This document shows positions 52,354-59,682 of a stretch of DNA of 64,000 bases, in pieces. How positions within the stretch are numbered: the stretch's first letter is position 1; each line of letters starts with the position of its first letter. A program made the translations under genes and the position numbers. The stretch is from Eggerthella timonensis (lineage in GTDB: Bacteria; Actinomycetota; Coriobacteriia; Coriobacteriales; Eggerthellaceae). The notes under the pieces are model-generated. The model searched no databases. It was not told the origin of the DNA and was given only the letters and a program-made list of their open reading frames with translations. The stretch is from NCBI RefSeq assembly GCF_900184265.1, contig NZ_FXXA01000002.1, forward strand, positions 700,734-764,733, given 5' to 3'.

Positions 52354-53139
52354 TTAGTACGCCGTGAAGGACGACTTGGGGGCCAGGCAGATGGGGCAGG
52401 CGACGAAGTTCTCGCCCTTGTGGATGTAGCCGCAGATGGGGCACAGGTAGTACTTGCCGTCGAAGGGGGTGTCGATGGTGGTGTACGCGTCCATGTACAG
52501 CTTCGCGTGGTAGGCTTCGGCCAGCTTGGCGCGCGTGAACACCTGCACGGCCTTGTTGTTGCCCTCTTCCTGCGCCTTCTTGATGAAGGAGGGGTACATG
52601 TCCGACGTCTCGTAAATCTCGCCGTTGGCGCCCGAGATCAGGTTGATGTCGCTCTCGTGCTCCTCGACCGTGGGAGGCTCGGGCTTCTCGGTGGCGGGGT
52701 CGATCTCCTTCGCCAGGTCGTACTCGAGGCCGATGTGGATCTTCTCGGCGTCGGCCGTGCACTGGAACAGGCGGGCCAGCACGTCGAAGCCTTCGTTCTT
52801 GGCAACCTTGGAGAACGCCTCGTACTTCGTGGTGGCGCCGGTCTCGCCTGTGATTGCCGTCATGAGGTTCTCGTAGGTGGTGCCCACGGTGGTCTTGCTG
52901 TCGTAGATGACGTTGAAGTTGCTGGCGGTAGCCGCGTCGGGCATGCCCTGCGGATCGAGCACCTCAGCCACGTACTCACTGTTCGCGCCGGCGTCGGTTT
53001 TGGCGGTGTCGGCAGCGGGCTCGGTGGTGGCGTCGGCCTTCGGCTCGGCGCCGCAGGCGGCCAGCAGACCCAGCGCGGAAATCGAAGCGGCACTGACGGC
53101 GGCACCCTTCAGCAGGTTCCTTCTCGTGATATCGGACAT
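52354..53139 (-). CDS. Tat-exported rubrerythrin-like lipoprotein
   Basis: 261 residues. Twin-arginine signal ITRRNLLKGAAVS at 4-16 and lipobox LAAC with Cys 29, so it is predicted to fold with its metals inside and then be exported and anchored. A rubrerythrin-like four-helix region spans about 75-220: the first helix pair contains Y..F..VA..E....A.LF, and the second has ARAKLAEAYHAKLY-type residues, with Glu/His as di-iron ligands. A C-terminal rubredoxin-like knuckle follows (CPICGYIHKGENFVACPICLAPKSSF). Rubrerythrins reduce peroxide in the cytoplasm of anaerobes; an exported one would act outside. An AT-rich possible operator lies upstream. Confidence 0.87.
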   Translation of the reverse strand: MSDITRRNLLKGAAVSAASISALGLLAACGAEPKADATTEPAADTAKTDAGANSEYVAEVLDPQGMPDAATASNFNVIYDSKTTVGTTYENLMTAITGETGATTKYEAFSKVAKNEGFDVLARLFQCTADAEKIHIGLEYDLAKEIDPATEKPEPPTVEEHESDINLISGANGEIYETSDMYPSFIKKAQEEGNNKAVQVFTRAKLAEAYHAKLYMDAYTTIDTPFDGKYYLCPICGYIHKGENFVACPICLAPKSSFTAY

Positions 53140-53194
53140 GTTTCCTCCCTCGTCTTCCCGATGAGCCCTCTCTGCTCATCTGATAAACGATACT

Positions 53195-53230
53195 ATATAT
53201 CAATTAATATCAATAATCAATATTGAATTA
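53195..53230. promoter_or_regulatory. AT-rich promoter/operator before rubrerythrin gene
   Basis: 36 bases almost free of G/C, containing TATCAATTAATATCAA and the 10-bp palindrome TCAATATTGA (53217-53226). The stretch TATCAATTA also occurs upstream of catalase (17037-17045), so a shared Fur/PerR-type regulator is plausible. Confidence 0.45.
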
Positions 53231-53346
53231 ATACGGATACGCTTAGGTTTTGCGAAGCGTGTCAGGGCGCGGGCATTCGCGCACACGTTTTGTCCACAAC
53301 TCCGTCACAAGCGCAAACCCGATGGTCAGCCCCCGGTACCGTTTGC

Positions 53347-53352
53347 TAGAAT
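53347..53352 (+). promoter_or_regulatory. Putative -10 element (TAGAAT) of pgi
   Basis: GCTAGAATGAAG, 34 bases before ATG 53381. The ATG inside it (53351) is therefore unlikely to be the start codon. Confidence 0.4.
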
Positions 53353-53380
53353 GAAGAGAATTACGCTGAAAGAAGGTTGT

Positions 53381-55099
53381 ATGCTATCCGGTGATGTGGA
53401 AAAACTGTATCCTTCCGCGAAAACGCTCGTGAAGGACTGCGTTGCCAGCCGTATCCATGACAAGGATGCGAGCCTGTACGGCTTCTCCGACGAAGCGCGT
53501 TCCTGCTCCGAGCAGTACATGGGGTGGACGGATCTTGCCAGCAATCCACCGTACTCTTTGCGCGACATTCAAGATTTCGCCGACTCGATCATCGCCCAAG
53601 GGCTGAAGACGGTCGTGCTCATCGGCCAGGGCGGCTCCACGCAGGCGCCCATGACCATCACCAAATACAACAAGCCCGATTCGTCGAAGATCACGTTCAA
53701 GACCCTCGACTCCGACTCGCCCGTACGCGTGCGCGCCATTCTGGCCGAGGCGAAGCCCGAAACCACGCTGTTCGTGATCTCCTCGAAGAGCGGCGGCACC
53801 ATCGAGCCGCGCCTCGCCCTGCGCGCCGTGCGCGACGCTGTGGCCGATCGCATCAGCGAAGAGGAGCTCGTGGAGCACCTCGTGGCCATCACCGACCCCG
53901 GCTCCATGCTCGAGCGCCAAGCGCGCGAAGAAGGCTGGGCCGCGGTGTTCTCCGGCGAGCCCACCGTGGGCGGCCGTTTCTCGGCGCTGTCCGTGTTCGG
54001 CCTGCTGCCGGCGGCGCTCGTGGGCATCGACCTCGAAGAGTTCATGGCGCACGCCATCGACGCCGAGCGTCAGTGCAGCGAGGACGCCATCGACAACCCG
54101 GCCATCGGCCTGGCGTCCTTCCTGTACGACAACTACCTGCAAGGTCGCAACAAGTTCACGTTCCTCACGCCGAAGCGCGGCCGCGTGCTGGGCCTGTGGA
54201 TCGAGCAGCTGGTGGCCGAAAGCCTGGGCAAAGACGGCCAGGGCATCCTGCCGAACATCGAGGTGGACTCGCTGCTCCTCAAGAAGGATCCGGGCGACCG
54301 CAGCGTCATCATGTACCTCACGCGCACCGACCTGTGGGACGAGCGCCGCAACTTCGAGATGAGCCTGTCCTACATCGACCCGGCCATCCCGCGCGCCAAC
54401 TACAAGATCGACTCGGTGGAAGAGCTTGCCGAGCACTTCGTGATGTGGGAGTACGCCATCGCCATGTGCGGCTACCTCATGAAGATCTGCCCCTTCGACC
54501 AGCCCGACGTGGCGTCGGCGAAGGCCGTGGTGCTCGACATCCTCAAGGAAGGCCAGCCCGAGCCCGATTTCGTGCAGGACTTCATCGACGACGTGCACAT
54601 GGGCGAGGTCGAGGTGCGCCTGTCCCCGTGCTTCAAGGATTGCACCGACGTGCGCAGTGCGCTGCGTGCGCTGCTGGGCAGCATCCAGCCGGGAGACTTC
54701 TTCGCGCTCAACGCGTTTTTGCCGTTCACGGGCGAGGGTCGACGCGAGGCGCTCGAAACTATCCGTCACGGCGTGGCCGAAAAGCGCGGCGTGGTATCCT
54801 GCCTCGAAGTGGGTCCCCGCTACCTGCACTCCACGGGGCAGTTGCACAAGGGCGGCCCGAACTGCGGCGTGTTCCTCATCCTGTCGGCCGACGAGCTGAA
54901 GGACATCCCGCTGAAGCAGGAGGCCGAAAGCCTCGGTTCGCTCGCGAAGGCGCAGGCTTCGGGCGACCTCGTGACGCTGGCCGATCGCGGTCGGCGTGTG
55001 GTGCATCTGCACCTGCCCGACAACTCGGGCGTCACGCTGCGGCAGCTTGCCGAAGTGATCTGCGGCATCCTGGAAACGATGGAAGTGCCGTCGGCGTAA
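53381..55099 (+). CDS. pgi: Glucose-6-phosphate isomerase
   Basis: Interconverts glucose-6-phosphate and fructose-6-phosphate in glycolysis. 572 residues. It resembles the isomerase half of the fused transaldolase-isomerase proteins of actinobacteria rather than E. coli Pgi. Sugar-phosphate binding segments are visible: VVLIGQGGSTQAPM, FVISSKSGGTIEPRLALR (the SIS signature) and SMLERQAREEGW. Later come VGGRFSALSVFGLLPAALVG and HSTGQLHKGGPNCGVF near the C-terminus. No transaldolase domain is present. The start is ATG 53381, with AAAGAAGG six bases upstream. It is a single gene followed by a long palindrome. Confidence 0.88.
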   Translation: MLSGDVEKLYPSAKTLVKDCVASRIHDKDASLYGFSDEARSCSEQYMGWTDLASNPPYSLRDIQDFADSIIAQGLKTVVLIGQGGSTQAPMTITKYNKPDSSKITFKTLDSDSPVRVRAILAEAKPETTLFVISSKSGGTIEPRLALRAVRDAVADRISEEELVEHLVAITDPGSMLERQAREEGWAAVFSGEPTVGGRFSALSVFGLLPAALVGIDLEEFMAHAIDAERQCSEDAIDNPAIGLASFLYDNYLQGRNKFTFLTPKRGRVLGLWIEQLVAESLGKDGQGILPNIEVDSLLLKKDPGDRSVIMYLTRTDLWDERRNFEMSLSYIDPAIPRANYKIDSVEELAEHFVMWEYAIAMCGYLMKICPFDQPDVASAKAVVLDILKEGQPEPDFVQDFIDDVHMGEVEVRLSPCFKDCTDVRSALRALLGSIQPGDFFALNAFLPFTGEGRREALETIRHGVAEKRGVVSCLEVGPRYLHSTGQLHKGGPNCGVFLILSADELKDIPLKQEAESLGSLAKAQASGDLVTLADRGRRVVHLHLPDNSGVTLRQLAEVICGILETMEVPSA

Positions 55100-55116
55100 G
55101 CGGTTCGACGGCGTAT

Positions 55117-55192
55117 CGAATGAGACAGAGGGACGGGGTTAATGTCTCATTCTCGCGAATGAGACATTAACCCCGTCCCTCTGTCTCATTCG
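55117..55192. repeat. REP-like perfect 35-bp inverted repeat
   Basis: Arms 55117-55151 and 55158-55192 are perfect complements around CTCGCG. The core GAGGGACGGGGTTAATG is flanked by CATTCTC and TGTCTCA ends. It fills the 123-base gap between pgi and hypF. It is the same type as the element inside hypF (56233-56327). Confidence 0.85.
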
Positions 55193-55222
55193 AAGTCCAC
55201 GGCATTACGCGGAGGCGTGCAC

Positions 55223-57763
55223 ATGAAAGAAGCGCTCGACATACAGGTCAAAGGCATCGTGCAGGGCGTCGGGTTCCGCCCCTTCGTCTACCGGTTGGCG
55301 AAGAAGTACCTCATCGACGGTTGGGTGCTGAACGCCACCGACGGCGTGTTCATCCATGCCGAGGGCGAGACGAAGCTGCTCGACGAGTTCGTCATCGAGC
55401 TGTCCGAGAACCCGCCGGCCGCTTCGCGCGTCGAAGAGGTGACGCTCAAGGAAGTGCCGCTCGAGGACTTCGACTCCTTCGAGATCCGTTTTTCCGACGC
55501 CGGCGCGGTGGAGAAGACCACGCTCGTCTCGCCCGACCTCGCCACCTGCGACGATTGCGCGCGCGAGCTGTTCAATCCGAACGACCGCCGCTACCGCTAC
55601 CCGTTCATCAACTGCACGAACTGCGGCCCGCGCTTCACCATCATCGAGAAGCTGCCCTACGACCGCAAGAGCACGTCGATGAAGGATTTCCCCATGTGCG
55701 AGCGCTGTGCGCGCGAGTACGGCGACCCGCTCGACCGCCGCTTCCACGCGCAGCCCGACGCGTGCTTCGAATGCGGCCCGCACCTCAGCTGGCGCGAGCA
55801 CGAGGCCGGCGACATCGATGCGCCGCTCGGCCCGACGACGTGGGGTTCCACGCGCAAGGAAAGCGACGCCATCCTGGCACGCGCTGTCGAGCTGTTGCTT
55901 GACGGGAAGATTTTGGCCGTGAAGGGGCTGGGCGGCTTCCACCTGGTGTGCGACGCGTCGAACCCCGAGGCCGTGGCGCTGCTGCGCGCGCGCAAGCGCC
56001 GCGAGGGCAAAGCGTTCGCCGTGATGATGGACGACGTGGCCAGCGTGCGCCGCTTCTGCGAAGTGAGCGAGGCCGAAGAAGGCATCCTCACGGCCACGCA
56101 ACGTCCCATCGTGCTGTTGCGCAAGCGCGCCGACGCCGCCTTCGCCCCCGGGTTGGCCGATGCGCTGCCCGAGCTGGGCGTCATGCTGCCCTACACTCCC
56201 ATCCAGCACCTGCTGCTCCACGACTTCGCGAATGAGACAAAGGGACGGGGTATTCGTCTCATTCCGGATGAGAAAGGGAGCGAGTGGGCTCAGGGGAATG
56301 AGACGAATACCCCGTCCCTTTGTCTCAACGCCATGATGGTGATGACGTCGGGCAACATCCACGACGAGCCCATCGTCATAGACGACGAGGACGCCTACGA
56401 GAAGCTGTTCGGCGTGGCCGATGCCTTCCTCGGGCACGATCGCGCCATCCGCGCCCGCTACGACGACTCGGTGGTGCGCGTCATCGAGGCGGGCAGCGCC
56501 GGCGAAGCGGTCCAGTTCATCCGCCGGGCCCGAGGATACGCGCCGCTGCCGATCGCGTTGCCCGCGAGCGACGGCGTTGCGTCCGGCCCCCTCTTCGCCA
56601 CCGGCCCCGAGCAGAAGAACACGTTCGCGCTCACGCGCGACGCCGAAGCGTTCGTCTCGCAGCACATCGGCGACCTCGAGAACGCCGAGACGTACGACGC
56701 GTGGCTCCAGGCGAAGTCCCGCTACGAGACGCTGTTCGAAATCGAGCCGACCCGCATCGCCTGCGACCTGCACCCCGAGTACCTCACGTCGAAGTGGGCG
56801 CACGAGCAGAGCCTTCCCGTGACCGAGGTGCAGCACCATCACGCGCACATCGTGTCGGTGATGGGGGAGCACGGCCTGACCGGCCCCGTGTGCGGCTTCG
56901 CGTTCGACGGCACCGGCTACGGCGTGGACGGGGCCATCTGGGGCGGCGAGGTGCTGCTCAGCAATCTGTCCGCGTTCGAGCGGTTCGCGAACTTCGCCTA
57001 CGTGCCCATGCCGGGCGGCGCGGCTGCGGTGAAGCATCCGCTGCGCATGGCCTACGGCGTGCTGTGGGCGTTCGACCTGCTGGAACATCCGGGGGCTACC
57101 GACGCGCTGAACGCGCTCGGCGAGCAGGCGGCCGTGTGCGAGCAGATGATCGACCGCGGCCTCAACACGCCCATGACCTCGTCCGTCGGCCGCCTGTTCG
57201 ACGCGGCAAGCGCGCTTTTGGGAATTTGCACCGAGCCCACGTACGAGGGCGAGCCGGCGATCTTGCTCGAGGCGGCTATGGGCAGCGATTCCGAAAACGC
57301 GCGAACGGATGTTTCACGTGAAACATCCGATGCCGACGCGAGCGCCGCCGAGCGCTACGCCATCGCTGTGGTGAAGAACACCGCAACCCCCACCAGCACC
57401 GCGCAAGATACCTCGGTCGTGCTGTTCGACGCGGCGCCGACGTTCGCCGCGCTTCTCGACGACCTGGTGGCCGGCGTGCCCGTCGGCATCATCGCGCGCC
57501 GCTTCCACGACGCGTTCGTGCAGGCCATCGTCACGGCGGCCGAGCTCGTGCGCAGCTTGTACAACATAAACGAGCTCGCCCTGTCCGGTGGCGTCTTCAT
57601 GAACCGCTACCTGATCGAGCACGCGCTGGCCGCGCTCGAGGCCGCCGGATTCACGGTGGCCGTCAACCGCGACCTACCGCCCAACGACGGCTGCGTTTCC
57701 TTCGGCCAGGCTGTGGTAGCATGGGCCTCGAACAACGAAGAAGGAGAACAGCCATGTGCTTAG
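55223..57763 (+). CDS. hypF: Carbamoyltransferase HypF, [NiFe]-hydrogenase maturation
   Basis: Makes thiocarbamate from carbamoyl phosphate for the CN ligands of [NiFe] hydrogenase. 846 residues. Acylphosphatase domain 1-90 (GIVQGVGFRPFVYRLA). Zinc fingers CDDCARELFNPNDRR and CTNCGPR, then CERCAREYGDPLDRR and CFECGPH, at about 105-190. YrdC-like domain about 200-395 and Kae1-like domain about 480-846 (HHHAHIVSVMGEHG, FAFDGTGYG, SGGVFMN). Two insertions stand out. A REP-like palindrome is read in frame within the YrdC domain at about residues 337-371 (DFA-NETKGRG ... NETNTPSLCLN-AMMVMTSGN). A parS-type site at 57310 gives DVSRETS at about 697-703. Start ATG 55223 follows GGAGG; GTG 55217 overlaps that site. 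The stop overlaps hypC. Confidence 0.93.
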   Translation: MKEALDIQVKGIVQGVGFRPFVYRLAKKYLIDGWVLNATDGVFIHAEGETKLLDEFVIELSENPPAASRVEEVTLKEVPLEDFDSFEIRFSDAGAVEKTTLVSPDLATCDDCARELFNPNDRRYRYPFINCTNCGPRFTIIEKLPYDRKSTSMKDFPMCERCAREYGDPLDRRFHAQPDACFECGPHLSWREHEAGDIDAPLGPTTWGSTRKESDAILARAVELLLDGKILAVKGLGGFHLVCDASNPEAVALLRARKRREGKAFAVMMDDVASVRRFCEVSEAEEGILTATQRPIVLLRKRADAAFAPGLADALPELGVMLPYTPIQHLLLHDFANETKGRGIRLIPDEKGSEWAQGNETNTPSLCLNAMMVMTSGNIHDEPIVIDDEDAYEKLFGVADAFLGHDRAIRARYDDSVVRVIEAGSAGEAVQFIRRARGYAPLPIALPASDGVASGPLFATGPEQKNTFALTRDAEAFVSQHIGDLENAETYDAWLQAKSRYETLFEIEPTRIACDLHPEYLTSKWAHEQSLPVTEVQHHHAHIVSVMGEHGLTGPVCGFAFDGTGYGVDGAIWGGEVLLSNLSAFERFANFAYVPMPGGAAAVKHPLRMAYGVLWAFDLLEHPGATDALNALGEQAAVCEQMIDRGLNTPMTSSVGRLFDAASALLGICTEPTYEGEPAILLEAAMGSDSENARTDVSRETSDADASAAERYAIAVVKNTATPTSTAQDTSVVLFDAAPTFAALLDDLVAGVPVGIIARRFHDAFVQAIVTAAELVRSLYNINELALSGGVFMNRYLIEHALAALEAAGFTVAVNRDLPPNDGCVSFGQAVVAWASNNEEGEQPCA
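56233..56327. repeat. REP-like palindrome inserted in frame in hypF
   Basis: 33-bp perfect inverted repeat (56233-56265 and 56295-56327) with a 29-base loop, core AAGGGACGGGGTATTCGTCTC. It is the same family as 55117-55192. The reading frame passes through without a stop, so about 32-35 extra residues interrupt the usual LPYTP...VMTSGN segment of HypF. Confidence 0.88.
57310..57325. promoter_or_regulatory. parS-type palindrome inside hypF
   Basis: TGTTTCACGTGAAACA, flanked by GGA...TCC (GGATGTTTCACGTGAAACATCC, 57307-57328). It is the same core as 8836 and 58031 and lies in a weakly conserved loop of HypF. Confidence 0.75.
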
Positions 57764-58011
57764 CCATACCTGCAAAAGTAACGGAGATGAAGGACAACCA
57801 CCTGGCCACGGTGGACATCCTCGGCGTCACGCGCGACATCTCCATCGACCTCACGCCCCAGGCGAACGTCGGCGATTTCGTGCTCGTGCACGCCGGGTTC
57901 GCCATCGAGGTGGTGGACCCCGACTACGCGCAGGAAACCATCGACCTCATCAAGCAGTTCCCCGAGCTGGCGGGTGACGATATCCCCGTCACCGACGAGG
58001 TGCCCCGATGA
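57754..58011 (+). CDS. hypC: Hydrogenase maturation chaperone HypC
   Basis: 85 residues, HypC/HupF family. It starts MCLAIPAKV, whose Cys 2 binds the iron-cyanide precursor. It works with HypD and chaperones the large hydrogenase subunit. The start ATG 57754 lies ten bases inside the end of hypF, and AGAAGGAGAA upstream is an excellent ribosome-binding site. Its stop overlaps the hypD start by four bases (ATGA). Translational coupling therefore links hypF-hypC-hypD. hypA, hypB and hypE are not in the window. Confidence 0.95.
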   Translation: MCLAIPAKVTEMKDNHLATVDILGVTRDISIDLTPQANVGDFVLVHAGFAIEVVDPDYAQETIDLIKQFPELAGDDIPVTDEVPR

Positions 58012-59195
58012 ACTCCCCGAAAGGAACGGATGTTTCACGTGAAACATCCGCGTCCGCCTCGCCCGAAGTCCGTCCCGCGCACGAGTCGCGCACGGTCGAT
58101 GCGGCCACGATGGAAGCCGAGCTGGCGGCGTTCAAGGACCCGCAGCTCGCGCGCGGCCTCATCGAGTCCATCGCGAAACTGTCGCCTGCGGGCGGCGCCA
58201 CGCTCATGGAGGTGTGCGGCACCCACACCGTCGCCATCGCGCGCAACGGCATCCGCAACCTCATGCCCGAAGGCACGCGCCTCGCGTCCGGCCCGGGCTG
58301 TCCCGTATGCGTGACCTCGAACAAGGACATCGACACGGTCATCGCTCTTGCGCGCGTCCCGAACGTCACCATCGCCACGTTCGGCGACATGACGCGCGTG
58401 CCGGGCTCCACGTCCAGCCTGCTGGCCGAGCAGGCGGCGGGCCGCAACGTGCAGATCGTGTACTCGCCGCTGGACGCGCTCACCCTGGCCGAGCAGAACC
58501 CCGACCGCGAGATCGTGTTCGTGGGCGTTGGCTTCGAGACCACCACGCCGCTCGTGGCCATGTCCATCAAGCGCGCGGCCGCGGCCGGCCTCAAGAACTT
58601 CAGCGTGTTCGGCGCCCACAAGAACATGCCCGGCGCGCTGGAAGCCATCATCAACGACCCGCAGCTCAAGGTAGATGCGCTCATCCTGCCCGGCCACGTG
58701 AGCACCATCATCGGCGCCAAGCCTTATCAGTTCCTGGCTGAGAAGTACGGCATCCCCGGCGTCATTACCGGGTTCGAACCGGTGGACGTGCTGCAGGGTA
58801 TCGCCATGATCATGCGCCAGCTGCATGAAGGCCGCGCCGAGATCGAGATCGCCTACGCGCGCGGCGTCATGCCCGAGGGCAATCCTGTGGCGTTGGCCGC
58901 CATCGACGAGGTGTTCAAGACGTGCACGGCGCTGTGGCGCGGCCTGGGGGAGATTCCCGGCTCGGGCTACCGCATCCGCGAGGAGTTCGCGCAGTTCGAC
59001 GCCGTACGCCGCTTCCAGCCCGATATCGAGCCCACGCAGGATCCGAAAGGCTGCCGCTGCGGCGACGTCCTGCGCGGCATCATGGCCCCCAACGAGTGCC
59101 CGCTGTTCCGCACGGTATGCACCCCCGAGAACCCCGTGGGCCCCTGCATGGTGTCCAGCGAAGGCAGCTGCGCCGCTTACTACCGGTACTACTGA
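58008..59195 (+). CDS. hypD: Hydrogenase maturation iron-sulfur protein HypD
   Basis: Scaffold that, with HypC, assembles the Fe(CN)2CO unit of [NiFe] hydrogenase. 395 residues. Conserved motifs: MEVCGTHT near 68, SGPGCPVCVT near 94 with two key Cys, GFETTTP, HKN, GHV, and the C-terminal cluster region (GCRCGDVLRG...CPLFRTVCTPENPVGPCMVSSEGSCAAYYRY) binding [4Fe-4S]. The first 34 residues are an unusual extension carrying the parS-type site (KGTDVSRETSAS). ATG 58008 overlaps the hypC stop, supporting this start, though ATG 58110 would give a standard-length protein. Confidence 0.94.
   Translation: MNSPKGTDVSRETSASASPEVRPAHESRTVDAATMEAELAAFKDPQLARGLIESIAKLSPAGGATLMEVCGTHTVAIARNGIRNLMPEGTRLASGPGCPVCVTSNKDIDTVIALARVPNVTIATFGDMTRVPGSTSSLLAEQAAGRNVQIVYSPLDALTLAEQNPDREIVFVGVGFETTTPLVAMSIKRAAAAGLKNFSVFGAHKNMPGALEAIINDPQLKVDALILPGHVSTIIGAKPYQFLAEKYGIPGVITGFEPVDVLQGIAMIMRQLHEGRAEIEIAYARGVMPEGNPVALAAIDEVFKTCTALWRGLGEIPGSGYRIREEFAQFDAVRRFQPDIEPTQDPKGCRCGDVLRGIMAPNECPLFRTVCTPENPVGPCMVSSEGSCAAYYRYY
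58031..58046. promoter_or_regulatory. parS-type palindrome at the hypD 5' end
   Basis: TGTTTCACGTGAAACA within GGATG...CATCC (58028-58049), in the N-terminal extension of HypD. It is 705 bases from the site in hypF and nearly identical in flanks, suggesting that both came from the same insertion-like source or duplication. Confidence 0.78.
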
Positions 59196-59301
59196 GCTGC
59201 GTCGACGTCCTGATCGGCTGGTGGGGCGACGCTGAAGGGTCCTCCGCGTCATCCCCGCGGCGGCTTCTTCAGCGCGTCTTCCGCGCTCTTTGGAAATCTC
59301 G

Positions 59302-59422
59302 CTAGTACAAATTTGCACTTATGAACGGTTTTCCGAAACGGAAAAAATCGCGACCTGGTGGTTTGCCGAAACCAATCCATTCCAAACGCAAAAAATCGTT
59401 CATAAGTGCAAATTCGTACTAG
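59302..59422. mobile_element. MITE-like inverted-repeat element, copy D
   Basis: 31-base terminal repeats (59302-59332, 59392-59422; two mismatches) with ends CTAGTACAAATTTGCAC. The internal CGCGACCTGGTGGTTTGCCGAA matches copies A and B. Ends differ from A-C except in TATGAACG/CGTTCATA, so it is a sub-family. It lies in the 487-base gap after hypD, which otherwise holds only the hairpins at 59581. Confidence 0.82.
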
Positions 59423-59580
59423 AGGAGTCTTTCGCGGGGTCTCTCGCGGAGGTCTCTCGCGAGTCTGGGTAGCACGCCCCTGACATCGCGCGACGCTTCG
59501 CTTCCGCGCCTGGCGCCGCTCTGCCAGGCACCGTCCCGTCCGGCGCCGTCCCGCTTGGGGGCGGCGCCTCCTTCTCATGA

Positions 59581-59621
59581 AAAGCAACGTGCACCGGAAA
59601 ACGTTGCTTTCCGGTGCACGT
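59581..59621. repeat. Two mutually exclusive hairpins
   Basis: AAAGCAACGT (59581-59590) pairs with 59601-59610, while ACGTGCACCGGAAA (59587-59600) pairs with 59608-59621. Both stems are perfect and use the same bases, so only one can form at a time. On the minus strand the structure follows the flavoprotein stop by 62 bases. Confidence 0.65.
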
Positions 59622-59682
59622 GCCATGGCGGCGCCATCGGGGAAGGGGAGGGAGACGGCATCGCCCTATGCGGACAGGCGGG

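Noticed and set aside
53351-53380. Upstream ATG 53351 as the pgi start
   Set aside because: It lies within the probable -10 element and has no ribosome-binding site; ATG 53381 has AAAGAAGG upstream.
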